This document shows positions 48,174-59,657 of a stretch of 64,000 bases of DNA, piece by piece; the stretch's first letter is position 1; each line of letters starts with the position of its first letter. The notes beneath the pieces were generated by a model. That model worked only from the letters and a program-made list of their open reading frames with translations. It did no database searches and was not told the DNA's origin. The stretch lies in assembly GCA_965112735.1 (NCBI GenBank), contig OZ218956.1, forward strand, positions 2,480,001 to 2,544,000, written 5' to 3'. The DNA comes from Phaeosaccion multiseriatum (lineage: Eukaryota > Ochrophyta, other classes). The position numbers and the translations under genes were made by a program.

Positions 48174-51100
48174 ATGATTCCAAGACTTGCGCGGCGGCAG
48201 CAGCAACAGGCGTGCCTCGCTTTGGTGAGTGATATCAATCAAGGAAGAGAGGGGAGGGGAGGGGAGGGGAGGGAGGGATGGGAGGGGAGGGGAGGGGAGG
48301 TCAAGGAAAGCAGGGTTTTGTCTGGAGGGAAGGAGAGGGAGGAATGCCATTCTCGTTGGGGTACAGCAGTTGAGGGTGCGAATGGGTGGTGGCGGGAGGA
48401 GTGATGAGATGCTGTCAAAATAATAAGACAGCGAACATTGGAGCAGGCTTGACTTTCCTTGTCTTCCCAGCTGGCGTCTGGGCTCCGGTGTGGTGCGAAT
48501 GACATTCAGTGCTGGTGCAATTACGGTCGTTCAGCTGTGTATGCCGGGATGGTGGTAGGGGTGATGAGGGGGGAGGGGATGAGAGCGAAGAAAGCTAGGG
48601 GGGTGGAGAGGCGGAGGCTGCGAATGGTGACGAAAAGTGCCAAAAGGGGTGGGCCGCGAGGTGGATGGCTGTGGCAAAGAGGAGAAGACACGAAATGTGC
48701 ATGGCAAGAACCCCTGGCGTGTTGCGTCGCCCTTTAGGAATAACGGCGGTGCTACTACGGTTGTGTCTCGTGCTTGCAATGGCTTGTGCTCACGCGAGCT
48801 CCTCTCCTCTCCTTTGCGTCTCCCCAGGGACGGCGTGCCACCTCTGCGCAGCAGCAGCACCTCTCAGCAGCCGCGACGATCACATGCTCGCACAGCCCTG
48901 CCGCGGTCTCAGGCAGCGTCAGCTCGCCACTCCAACGGCTTCAGCAGCAGCAGCGATTAGTAGGACAACAAAGACAGCAGCAGCGGACTTTCACCTTGCT
49001 TAGATACACCCGACCCTCCTTGTCTGATATCCGATCGTCATTATGTCCGCCTGCTCGCGCCTTCTCGGCGGTTGTGGTCCCTGTGCCTTCTATGGGGGAC
49101 AGCATCTCAGAAGGTGAGGGAGGGAGGGAGGGAGGGAGGGGGAGTAGTGCAGCTCTCAGCTCTCAGCCACCTTCGTTCCGTCCTTGGGTATTTCTGCATT
49201 GCCATTCGTTGAATGTATAATAACGATGTTCCTCCCTTTATTCTCGTTTTTATTCCGTGTCTCTGTCTTGCCGCTGTCTCACCTCTCCTCTCTGTCTCTC
49301 TCTCCCTCCCCCCCCCCCCTCCCCTCTCTCTCGGCTGCAGGCACTGTCGTGTCCTTTGAAAAGGCCGTGGGAGATGTGGTGAGCGAGGACGATGTCCTTA
49401 TCGTGCTGGAGACTGATAAGGTTCGTCAAAGGGAGGGAGGGAGTTAGTGAGTGAGGGAGTGAGCATGGGGAGTGTGTGTGAGTGAGTGAGTGAGTGAGTG
49501 AGCATGGGGAGTGTGTGTGTGTGTGTGAGTGAGTGAGTGAGTGCGTGCGTGCGTGGATGAGTGGGTGGCTGCGTGGTATCGTCAGTTAAGTAGGTAACAG
49601 GGTGAATGAGCTCTAACGCTCTACCGATACCGATGTATCGTATATCGACACACACGCACACACACGCTCCTCTCCTCCCTCAGGTGAGCATCGACGTGCG
49701 AGCCCCTTCCTCTGGCGAGGTGAAGGAGTTCAGCGTAGGGGAGGGAGACGTGGTGGAGGTAGGCGCGCAGCTTTGCATTCTGGACACAGCCGTGGAGGCG
49801 CCAGCAGCAGCAGCAGCAGGAGGAGGAGGAGGAGGAGGAGGGGGGGGGTGCAGCAAAGGAGGAGGCGACTCCAGCGAAGGAGTCGAAACCGGCACCTCCT
49901 CCTCCTCCCTCTTCTTCTCCTTCGACACCCGCCCCTGCGGCCCCCAAGACGTCTCCTTCTTCGACGCCGGCCCCCAAGGAAGGGCAGAAGGTGGCCTTGC
50001 CGCCCATCGAGCCGTCTGCAAGTGGTGAAAGAACAGAGTCCAGAGGTGAGGGCGAGGAGGTGGCAGGGGCACGGAGGGGGCGGGGAGTATGGAGAGAAGA
50101 GTGGGAGGTGATAGGTGGTGAGTATTGATGGATGATTGATCATACTCACTCACTCACTCACTCACTCACTCGGTCGCTTACCCACTCACTCACTCACTTA
50201 CTCACTCGCTTACCCACTCACATTTTCACTCCCTCCCCCCTCCCTTCCCGCAGTTAAAATGACCCGTATGCGTCAGCGTATTGCGGAGCGCCTGAAGGAG
50301 GCCCAGAACACAACCGCGATGCTCACCACTTTCCAAGAGTGCGATATGAGCGCTCTCATGAATCTACGCAAGGCCTATAAGGAGGTAAGTGGCAGGTGGA
50401 AGGGGTGTGGAGAATGGAGGGTGGCAGCGGATAGATGGGGAGGATGGCAGTGGATGGGGGGGGGGGGAGGCGGATGGTAGTGGATGGGCATGGGCTTTGA
50501 TGGGGCAGGCAGGTAGGCCCTCTGTGCGCCTCTGAAAGGCCTCTGTAGGCCTCTGTAGCTCCATCGATTGTCGATCATATAGGAAAGGCGTATCGTGGTG
50601 GCTGTATATTGTGTGTCTGTGTCGACCCCCCCACCTGCTTGGCTCGCCTCACCTCACTCCTCTCCTTCCCTCCCCTCTTCCCCCCTCTCCTCTCCTCTCC
50701 TCAGGAGTTCGAGAAGAAGCACGGCGTCAAGCTCGGCTTCATGAGCGCCTTCGTAAGGGCGTCCGCAGAAGCGCTCACTGAGCTTCCCTCCGTCAATGCG
50801 TGTGAGTACAGTACTGAGTCTGTCAGCCAGTCAGTCAGTCAGTCAGTCAGTCAGTCAGTGACGCCCTCCCGAGCCCCTTCTCCTCCTTTGTATTGCCTTC
50901 CCTCCCCTCCCCTCCCCTGCCCTGCCCTGCCTTCCCCTTTTACCCTTCCCTTCCCTGCCTGCCCTACCCTTATCTTCCCGTCCAGCTGGTCCCATGAACT
51001 CATACTCATACTCATACCCCCCTCCCTCCTCCCTCTCCTGTCCTCTCCTCTTTACAGATATCGACGACGCGAAGAAGGAGATTGTGTACCGCAACTTCGT

Positions 51101-52170
51101 TGACATCAGCGTGGCGGTGTCCAGCCCCAACGGACTCGTGGTGCCTGTTCTGAGAAACGTTGAAGGTGAGAGGGGTGGGGAGGAAAGAGGGGGAAGGGAA
51201 GGGAAGAGAGGAAAGGGTGGGGAGGGGAGGGGAAAGGAAAAAGAGGGAAGAGGAGAGCGGGAGGGGGGGAAGGAGGGGCAGGCAGGGAAGGAGGGAGGGA
51301 GGAAGAGAGGAGAGGAGAGGAGAGGGGAGAGAGGGAAGGAGAGAGAGAGGGAGGAAGAGAGGAGAGGAGAGGGGAGAGAAGGGAAGGAGAGAGAGAGAGA
51401 GAGAGAGGGAGGGAGGAAGAGAGGAGAGGGAGAGAGGGAAGGAGGGAGAGAGAGGGAGGGAGCAAGAGAGGAGAGGAGAGGGGAGAGAAGGAGGAGAAAG
51501 CGTCCAGAGGGGGTGCGGGCGTGAGTCCACCGATCCATTTGCATTGACATGGATGTCTTCTCCCCTACGCCCAGCCCCCCCCTCCCCTACCCCCCCATCT
51601 TCTACCCTCCCTCACCCCCCACCTTCTGCCCTCCCTCCCTCCCTCCCTCTGTCCCTCCCTTCCCGCCTTCTCCCCCACAAGATATGTCTTTCGCTGACGT
51701 GGAGAAGGAGATCGGGCGGTTCGGTGGACTCGCCAAGGCTGGACAGCTTGCCTTGGAGGATATGGTGGGGGGCACCTTCACCATTAGCAATGGTGGCGTG
51801 TTTGGCTCGCTCATGGGCACACCCATCATCAACCCTCCACAGAGTGCCATCTTAGGTGAGTGGTGGAAGATGGAGGGGAGGGAGAGAGGGAGAGAGAGGG
51901 AGGAGACGACGGTCAGCTCAGCCACAAATGACTCCTCCTTAATATGCTCCATCCATTGCCATCCTTGTGCCCTCCCCCCCCCCCCCCGCAGGCATGCACG
52001 GCACCAAGATGCGAGCAGTGGTGGTGGACGGTCAGGTGGTGGCTCGGCCTATGATGTACCTGGCACTGACTTACGACCATCGCCTCGTGGACGGCAGGGA
52101 GGCAGTGACCTTTCTCAAGAGCATTGCTATGAAGATTGAGGACCCGCAACGGCTCTTACTCAAGCTCTAG
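48174..52170 (+). CDS. DLST: Dihydrolipoamide succinyltransferase (E2 of 2-oxoglutarate dehydrogenase)
   Basis: Transfers the succinyl group from lipoamide to CoA in the mitochondrial TCA cycle. Nine exons: 48174-48224, 48828-49113, 49341-49420, 49684-50045, 50254-50384, 50705-50801, 51058-51165, 51682-51855, 51992-52170 (488 aa after correction). The Arg/Gln-rich N-terminus ([12 protein letters not shown]...[21 protein letters not shown]) is a likely mitochondrial presequence leading into the lipoyl domain. The lipoylated Lys is in ETDKVSID (~139), followed by a Pro/Ala/Lys-rich linker. There is no clear E1/E3-binding domain, as is usual for DLST. The catalytic domain runs from [18 protein letters not shown] to [13 protein letters not shown] (active-site His and Asp, ~458-462). 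Exon 4 has one base too many: the lipoyl frame and the linker frame ([18 protein letters not shown]) differ at a 9-G run (49840-49848). Confidence 0.95.
49840..49848 (+). other. 9-G homopolymer with apparent 1-base frameshift in DLST exon 4
   Basis: Exon 4 is 362 nt where the neighbouring phases demand 361. Reading the run as eight Gs joins the lipoyl domain in frame to the Pro/Ala linker and catalytic domain. Confidence 0.85.
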
Positions 52171-52715
52171 AAAGAGGCCCTCTTGAGGCAATGCATGGGT
52201 AAAAGGCCATGAATGTATGGTGACTAACTCGAGAAAGGCAAATGAATGAAAGATCGAGGACAATACCCTTCAGCGGCGCGTGCTTTTTGTTGCTCAAGCT
52301 CAAAGGCCTGGCGTAGGGGGGGCTATAAAGGTCGCTCTGAAGGCAATGGGAGATGAAGTGAAGTGTGTGTACAGATAGAGGACCCCACCCTCTTAAGGCA
52401 ATGAATGAAGATGAGGAAGAAGGACCAACGGACTGAGGACCCGCAGCGGCTGCTGCTCAGACGAAAGAGGAGGTGCTCTGCTGGGTTGGGTTGGGTTGGG
52501 TTGGGTTGGGTTGGTTTGGTTTTGATGCACTCATCCATAACTCACCCCGCCTGAGGACCGATTTTTTACGTGTGGCTCATTGCGATTTACTCGGCGGACA
52601 TGCGGAATAATTATACTTGAAAGCCAAACGGTACCATATATCGAGATTTATCAATACCAAAATCGATCATATCGATATCGAAGATCGACATGGACACAGC
52701 ATTGGCGCATCGAAA
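52171..52715. other. Convergent intergenic region, short (GGTTG)n
   Basis: Lies between the stop codons of DLST and the TPR-like gene. Seven to eight GGTTG units at about 52481-52517. Repeated phrases such as GAGGACCCGCARCGGCT and TTAAGGCAATGAATGAA occur here; the first matches the last DLST coding bases (52138-52154) and recurs at 52434-52451, so part of the 3' end seems locally duplicated. No gene seen. Confidence 0.55.
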
Positions 52716-55700
52716 CTAGGAGAAGAGATCGTTCGTGAGCTGTTCGTACAAGGCCGCCTGCGGATTACCACCCGCCCCTTCCTGTTCTTGCCGCTGCCGC
52801 TGCTTGCAGAGCTCAGGGTCGGTGAGCGCCATCTCTGCCAATGCGAGCTTGTGCGTTCCCTCAAAGTGCTGCGCCCAGCGGTTGCTGTAGCTCAGGCACA
52901 GCTTGGACAGGCGCCGAGCGTTTTGACTTGCTTGGCAAGCTTGCCCCACCTGTTTTCATAAGTCAGTAGGTGAGTACGTCCGAGAAAGTGGGAGAAAGTC
53001 AGAGTAGGTCAGCACACACGCGCGCACACACCACACACAGCACACAGCACACACACACACACACAAACACACACACAAATGCGCACACACACCTTGCGGG
53101 ACAGGAGGTACTCCACGGCCATGTTGTGAAACGCCACAGCAACGAGGCAGAGCTTCTGAGGAGAGTTGCCGCCCACATCCAGCCTGAGAGGAGGGAGAGA
53201 GAGAGAGAGAGGAGGAGGAGGAGGAGGAGGAGGAGGGGAGGGGAGGAGAGGAGAGGAGGAGGGAATGAGTGAGTGGGGATCTAAAGCTTTGCTTCGTGCG
53301 TACTGGCTTGATTCTATCGGCATGAATCGCCTTCAACAATCAGAAGACCCCTCCCCCCTCACTCCTTTCCCCTCACCGCTCACCTGCCATCCTCCAGCAA
53401 GGCCATAACCTGCTTCAGACTCTTCATGGACTCCGCGTTCCTCCTGGACTTGGCCAAGATACTCGCCCTATGCAGATGGCACTTGGCCACATGCGACCAA
53501 GCTTCTTGCTTGACATGTATACGCAAGGCCCGCTGTTGGTAGTCCAACGCCGCTGCCACCTTGCTCCTCTTGAGATAGTAGTAGGCAAGGCTGTCGAACA
53601 CAAAGCCCCTAACCTCGGCCGTGTCCGCCCGACTCAGCACGTCTCTCGAAAGGAGGGTTTCCGCCCTCGCCAGGAGCTCCAGCGCGCTCGTCCATTGCTT
53701 GGTGTCCACACAGCGCAATCCGAAGACGTTGGCCGTTACGATCATTTGGCGCCACAGACGTATCACCAACGCGCCCTGTAAGCCCCCACCCTGCTGCTGC
53801 GTTGCTGCGCTCCTCCTGCCCTTGCCATGGCCATTGTTACTGCTGCTGCCCATATGACTGCTGCTGCCACCGCTGGTCGGCTCCTGCTGCTGCGGTTGCT
53901 GTTGCTGCTGTCTCACCAACTGCTCCATGCCCCCCACCGTACTGAGATGTGCGGTCAAGAGCCCCTCCACAATGGCGAGGTATTTGAGGAACTTTCCTTG
54001 CTCCTCAAGAGCCTCCAACATGCGAGACACCCTGTGATGGAGCAGGCAAATGGGCACATTACACATGTTTGGGGGATATAGGCATACCGGCAGACAAATG
54101 GGGCAGGCATATGGGGCAGGCATGTGGGCAGGCATGTCGGCAGGCATGTCGGCCGGCAGGCAGACAGGTGGGCATAGGCAGGCCGGCAGCAGAGGAGAGA
54201 GAGGGGTGAGGTAGGATGTCAGCCAAACTTCCCTCACATTCACGCACGCCCGCACGCACTACGAACGCACGCACGCACCCTCCCTCCCTCCCTCCCTCCC
54301 TCCCTCCGTCCCTCCCTCCCTCCCTCCCTCCCTCCCTCCCTCCCTCCCTCCCTCCCTCCCTCCCTCCCTCCCTCCCTCCCTCCCTCCCTCCCTCCCTCCC
54401 TCCCTCCCTCCCTCCCTCCCTCCCTCCCTCCCTCCCTCCCCTCCCTGCCGCCTGCCTGCCTCCCCTCCCTGCCTGCCTGCCTGCCTGCCTGCCTCCCCTC
54501 ACCTCGGGCCATTGGGTAGGGCCGACCACTCCGCCTGAACTGCCCCTGACCCCGCGAACCATATCTGCGACGGTCTCTTGGGCACCACAATGACTGCAGC
54601 AGGTGGTGATGCATCGTCGCCGCCAGTGCCGCCGCCGCTCGAGCCAGAGGCCTTGACCGTGATGATCGTCGTCTAGGGGGGAGATGAGGAGGTGAGAGCA
54701 GGAGGGATGCGGCAGAGGATGGGGAAAAGGTAAGAGGAGAGTGGGGGGGTATTCATGGCAGTAGACGGGGGGGAGAGAAGAGGGGATGGCGGTGGATCAA
54801 TCACTCTTCCCCTCATCCTCACCCTCATCCTCTCACCACACTCGCACCACACTCACCTTTCCCGCCTTAGAAGCCGGTCTAGTCTTGCGCCCCTGTCTCT
54901 GGCCCTGCCCGCCCACCCCCCCCTGCCCGGGCGACAGGGACGATCGTGAGCTCGAGCGCAGCCGGTGTTGTGCGCCCCCCGCTGCCGCCGTTCGTGCCCT
55001 CCGGCCAGCAGCAACTCCCTCCAGTACCCCGGCCCCTCCTCCTCCTCCTCCTCCTCCTCCTCCTCCTCCTCCTCCTCCTCCTCCTCCTCCTCCTCCTCCT
55101 CCTCCTCCTCCTCCTCCTCCTCCTCCTCCTCCTCCTCCTCCTCCTCCTCCTCCTCCTCCTCCTCCTCCTCCTCCTCCTCCTCCTCCTCCTCCTCCTCCTC
55201 CTCCTCCTCCTCCTCCACCTTCTCCTCCTCCTCCTCCTCCTCCCTCTCCTCCTCCTCCTCCTCCTCCTCCGGCGCGTGTCCAAAGGCGGCGGTTGGCGCA
55301 TGTCGCTGGTGTTCGGCTGTCGCCGGCCGCATCGACCTCACCCTCCGTCACGAACTTGGCGTGTCGCATCTAAGGACAGGAACACAACAGTTGGTGATAC
55401 AGCGGAACAACAACAGTTGGTGATACAGCGGAACAACAACAGTTGGTGATACAGCAACAACCACAACCACAGCAGCAACCACAATGCTCATGACTTTTCT
55501 CCTTGCATCTCTCATCACTCAATTACACACTCACTTACTCACTCACCCCCTCCCCCTATTCCTCCCTCCCTCCCTCCCTCCCTCCCTCCCTCCCTCCCTC
55601 CCTCCCTCCCTCCCTCCCTCCCTCCCTCCCTCCCTCCCTCCCTCCCTCCCTCCCTCCCTCCCTCCCTCCCTCCCTCCCTCCCTCCCTCCCTCCCTCCCTC

Positions 55701-58700
55701 CCTCCCTCCCTCCCTCCCTCCCTCCCTCCCTCCCTCCCTCCCTCCCTCCCTCCCTCCCTCCCTCCCTCCCTCCCTCCCTCCCTCCCTCCCTCCCTCCCTC
55801 CCTCCCTCCCTCCCTCCCTCCCTCCCTCCCTCCCTCCCTCCCTCCCTCCCTCCCTCCCTCCCTCCCTCCCTCCCTCCCTCCCTCCCTCCCTCCCTCCCTC
55901 CCTCCCTCCCTCCCTCCCTCCCTCCCTCCCTCCCTCCCTCCCTCCCTCCCTCCCTCCCTCCCTCCCTCCCTCCCTCCCTCCCTCCCTCCCTCCCTCCCTT
56001 CCTCCCTCCCTCCCTCCCTCCCTTCCTTCCTTCCTCACCTCATTAGCCTGTGCCTTCTTGTTGGCTTTTTCGTCGAGGTCTGTCTTGAGCTTGGACTGGT
56101 ACAGAGACATGATGTTGGAGGCGATTACGTTCTCCCATTCCCCATCCAGCCGGGCCTTTGGAGGTGGTGAGAAGGTGAGAGAGGGGAAGGGGAGGGCGGG
56201 GATGAGCGTGTGGGAGAGGGGGGAGGTCGTAGCAGAAGGAGAGGAAGAGGGAGAGAGGAAGCGGGAGAGGGAGAGGGAGAGGGAGAGGGAGAGGGAGAGG
56301 GAGAGGGAGAGGGAGAGGGAGAGGGAGAGGGAGAGGGAGAGGGAGAGGGAGAGGGAGAGGGAGAGGGAGAGGGAGAGGAAGAGGGAGAGGGAGAGGGAGA
56401 GGGAGAGGGAGAGGGAGAGGGAGAGGGAGAGGGAGAGGGAGAGGGAGAGGGAGGGGGAGAGGGAGAGGGAGGGGGAGAGGGAGAGGGAGAGGGAGAGCGA
56501 GAGAGAGAGCGAGAGGGAGAGGGAGAGGGAGAGGCAGAGGGTAGACGGAGAGGGAGAGGGAGAGGGAGAGGGAGAGGGAGAGGCAGAGGGTAGACGGAGA
56601 GGGAGAGGGAAAGAGAGAGGGAGCGGGAGCGGGGGGGGAAGAGGCCACTTTCGCACCTTTTCCTCTTTCTCCTTTGCTGCCGCTTCCTCGAGCGCTCTTT
56701 TCGCCCTCGCTTCCGCCTCTTGTCTCTGTTCCTCCGTCTGTCGCCTATCCACTGCCACCCCCTGTCCCTCCCTCCCTCTCCTCCCCGCTCCCGCCTCTGA
56801 GTCAGCCTCGGACCGAGAATAAGAAGAAACAGAAGAAGAGCAAGAAGTGGTGCTCCGCCTTGTGAGGTCTAGACTCTCCCTCGTCTCGCTAAAACCGACC
56901 CGCTTGCCCACACAGTTACTGCTGCTGTTGCTGCTGCTGTCCTGTGTGGTCGTCGGCCGCTTTCTCGAAGGAGAGACAGCGAGAAGGTCTCCCTCCCGCC
57001 CTCCCCCTCCCCCCCCCCCTCCAGGGCTTGTCAAGGTGGGGAAGAGAGCCGTCGTATCTTCCCCTTTCCCCTCCTCCAGCCCCGGCATGGTCCACGATTC
57101 GAGAAGAGGAGCACCTCCTCCTCCTTCTTTTCCTTCTTGTCCCTCTGCAGCAGCCTTCCTCCTCCTCGCCCCTCCTCCTCCGCCTGCGCCGGCGGTGGCC
57201 ACAAGTCGTGTGGAGCGTTGCAAGATGGCGTCCACTCGTGGCCCACACGGCACGTGCCTCGCATGACTCTGCTGCTGTTGTTGCTCCTCTTCCTCTTCGT
57301 ATTCCCCTTCTTCGCTCGAGAAGTACTCCTCGCCCTCGCTCGAGTATCCCCCACTGTCACCGCTCCTCCCGCTTCTTCTCCTCCTCCTCCTCCTCCTCCC
57401 CGCCCTCCTCGAACCCTCCTCCTCGGTCTGGTTGGGATCCCTGTAATTGGGGTCGAGAATAGCCCTACTGGAGGACGTTTCTTCCCCATTCCCCCTCCTC
57501 TCCCTCCTCCTAGTCTCCTTCGACTTCTTCTTTCTCCCTGTGCCACCACCACCTTTGCTGGTGCTACCGCTGCGCCCATCCTGCTGCTGTTGCTGCTTCT
57601 GCTTCTGCTTCTGCTTATTCTTCTTGATCATGTTCATTCTCCTCGCCCCCTCTATGATCCTGGTCTTGAGCTCCTCTGCCGCCAGCGGACTGCTCCTCAT
57701 GTACCTTTCCACCCTCTCGGCGGCGCCAACAGGGTGTACATCCATCACCGTCGCCGGACGGAAGGCATCCAGGTCGCTGTTTTTGCTCCTCTTTGTCCCC
57801 TCCTCAACCCGTGACTCCGCCCTCCTCCGCGTCCCTGCCATGGTCACGGGTCTAACCCGGTCACCCTTTTGGCTTTGGGTCCTCGTCCGTCCGGGCTGCT
57901 GCATCATCGACTGCTGCGGCTGCTGCTGTGGCGGCTGTTGCTGCTGCTGCTGCTGTCGCTGCTGCCGCCTTGCCCCATCCCTCCTCGCTGCCCTTCTCTC
58001 CTCGCTCTCAGAGCCGTAACTATCATGTTCACAGTCGTACATGTCTCTCTGTTCGCCCCCCCCCCCCCCCCTCCTCCTCCTCCTCCTCCTCCTCGCCCCC
58101 TTCTCGGCGCGTCCTGCATCGATGTGCGTAGCGCCCATCCAACGACACAGTCTTTGCTCTATTGTCGGAGGTCAATGACTCTACACGCTGCCGAATCACC
58201 AACCCGCCCCCACCATCGTCACCAGCAGTCAGTCCCAGCCCCTGCCCCTGCCCTTGCTTGGCTGTATCACCAACTGCCGTGCCTCTTCCCCCTCTCCCTC
58301 CTCCTCTCCCTGCTGGCACCGCTGTACCGCATCGAGAATACTGACTGCTCCCGTTCCCGTTCTCCGGAATAGAACTGGCAGCTGGTGAGGGCGCCCCTTC
58401 GAACCTCGAGTGGATTATCTGCCGCTCCTGCTGCTGTATCACCAACTGTTGCTGCTGCTCTTGCTGCGAAGAGTCAGCTTCCCCATCGCCCTCCGGACCG
58501 CTCTCCTCACCACCGTCGCTGCTGCTTATGCGCAGTACTGTGGGGCGAGGACGGCGTCGACCGCGCTGGCCTGATTTCTATTGTATGGCAATTCGAGAGG
58601 AACGAGGAAGGTTGTGGTGCAAGCGAATCAAGTAAGCTCCGGAGGGAAGGTAGAGCTCGAGGGCTGAAGAGAGACGGAGAGGGGGAGAACGTATGAGAGA

Positions 58701-59367
58701 GAGCCGTTCAGCCGCTCATATACCCGCCCACTCACCTGCTGAGAAACAGAAATACCTCCCGGCCCGCGGCTGCCATTGGCGGGTCTTCTTGTCCCCCGCT
58801 TGTCCGCCAGCGCCCCCAGCTCCTTCTTCCGCCTCCCTGCTGCTGGTGCTGCCCCTAGCCCCAGTTCAGCCTTGACGTGGCTTAGCACTCGATCAGAGAT
58901 ATCAGAAGTGTCGCGGAAACGACGCAGACTCTGGAAGGGGGCAAGGATGTGTGCGAGGATGGGGAAATGAATGAGCAACATGTTCCCTTCTCACTGCCAA
59001 GATGCTCTCCACCACTCCGTTGGAGCTTTACTCAGTCTTCCAATCCTCACGCCTCCTGCAGCATCCCAAGTTCATGTCCCACACATCCGCATACCTCGTT
59101 CTGCTGGCTGAGCTCCGTAATCAGCTCCTGTTGCTGCCGCAAAAGCTGCGCAACAACCAGGCCCTGCTGCTGGCCTGCTTTGTCCGATTGTCCCGGCGGG
59201 ATGTGCTGCTGTAGTCTCTGCAAGGACTGTGCGACATGTGCACTCGCTTCTTCCTCGGCAACCCCCTTCTTATCACTAATACCCGTGCTGCTACCGCTCT
59301 CGTTGCTGCCGATGGTGTCCTTGTACTCTGCCTCGCCCTGCTCGAGCAGAGGGCCGTTGTTCACCAT
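52716..59367 (-). CDS. Large protein with low-complexity N-terminus and TPR-like C-terminal domain
   Basis: Unknown function. Nine exons 5' to 3': 59367-59095, 58930-58736, 58463-56657, 56155-56039, 55369-54857, 54672-54503, 54031-53384, 53183-53093, 52949-52716, about 1,348 aa after correcting one base. Residues 1-91 include a Gln-rich coiled-coil-like stretch ([20 protein letters not shown]). Exon 3 is rich in Arg/Lys, Gln, Ser and Glu. Exon 5 holds a roughly 80-residue poly-Gly run encoded by GGA repeats. The C-terminal third is helical and TPR-like: [72 protein letters not shown] and [12 protein letters not shown]. Such C-termini suggest a scaffold. Exon 3 is 1,807 nt where 1,806 is needed; the surplus base lies at the 16-C run (58056-58071, G on the coding strand). 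The acceptor at 58463 is chosen by phase and is less certain. Exon 3 carries two copies of the dispersed motif read in different frames. Confidence 0.75.
54283..54440. repeat. (CCCT)n array in an intron of the TPR-like gene
   Basis: About 38 CCCT tetramers with one CCGT variant, followed by CTGC units to 54492. Lies between exons 54672-54503 and 54031-53384. Confidence 0.95.
55035..55270 (-). repeat. In-frame (GGA)n encoding poly-Gly
   Basis: About 78 GGA codons with occasional GAG/GAA/GGT interruptions inside exon 55369-54857. The flanking coding sequence is open on both sides in the same frame ([10 protein letters not shown] before, [15 protein letters not shown] after), so the array appears to be translated. 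Confidence 0.8.
55388..55465 (+). repeat. Three tandem 26-bp units containing the dispersed motif
   Basis: CAGTTGGTGATACAGC occurs at 55388, 55414 and 55440, spaced 26 bp apart with GGAACAACAA between the first copies. Lies in the intron just upstream (coding sense) of exon 55369-54857. Confidence 0.92.
55558..56035. repeat. (CCCT)n array, about 470 bp, intronic
   Basis: Nearly pure CCCT tetramers (about 115 copies) ending at the donor of exon 56155-56039, so on the coding strand the intron begins GTGAGGAAGGAAGGAAGG and continues as (GGGA)n. The Pro-Pro-Ser-Leu frame is an artefact. Confidence 0.97.
56262..56610. repeat. (GGGAGA)n hexanucleotide array, intronic
   Basis: About 45-50 copies of the hexamer with GAGCGAGA, GCAGAGGGTAGAC and other interruptions, in the intron between exon 58463-56657 and exon 56155-56039. 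Confidence 0.93.
58056..58071 (-). other. 16-base G homopolymer (coding strand) with apparent 1-base frameshift
   Basis: The upstream frame ([21 protein letters not shown]) and the downstream frame ([19 protein letters not shown]) of this exon differ by one base, and exon length modulo three is one too many. Fifteen bases would restore the frame. Confidence 0.7.
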
Positions 59368-59657
59368 CGGCTCCCACTTGACTTCCCAGCATGCGAAGGA
59401 GTGTGTGTATCACACGCACGTCACGGCTATCATACTGTCCATCTTTCTGTGGCTCCCACACTCTTCCGTCCTTTCCTCCCCACTCGCATCCCCACGAGGT
59501 ATGACAGTTTCGGAAATTTCAGCTCCTTAAGAGGTGGTCATCTCCGTTGTGGATCCTTGCCGGCGGGAGGAGAGGGAGAAGAAGCCGCAGCAGCAGAATC
59601 AGGTGGAGGAGGGAGAGGTTAAGGACTAGGAGGAGGAGCTGGAGGCAGAAGGCTTGA
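59368..59657. promoter_or_regulatory. Divergent promoter region, TPR-like gene / multipass membrane protein
   Basis: 290 bp between the two start codons. No defined element is recognisable; the assignment rests on position only. Confidence 0.4.

Noticed and set aside
52481-52517. GGTTG units considered as telomere-like sequence
   Set aside because: Only seven to eight pentamer copies, internal between two convergent genes, and not the TTAGGG or TTTAGGG type expected in algae.
55503-56822. 439-residue plus-strand frame of Pro-Pro-Ser-Leu then Arg-Glu repeats
   Set aside because: It reads through the CCCT and GGGAGA arrays, which are introns of the minus-strand gene.
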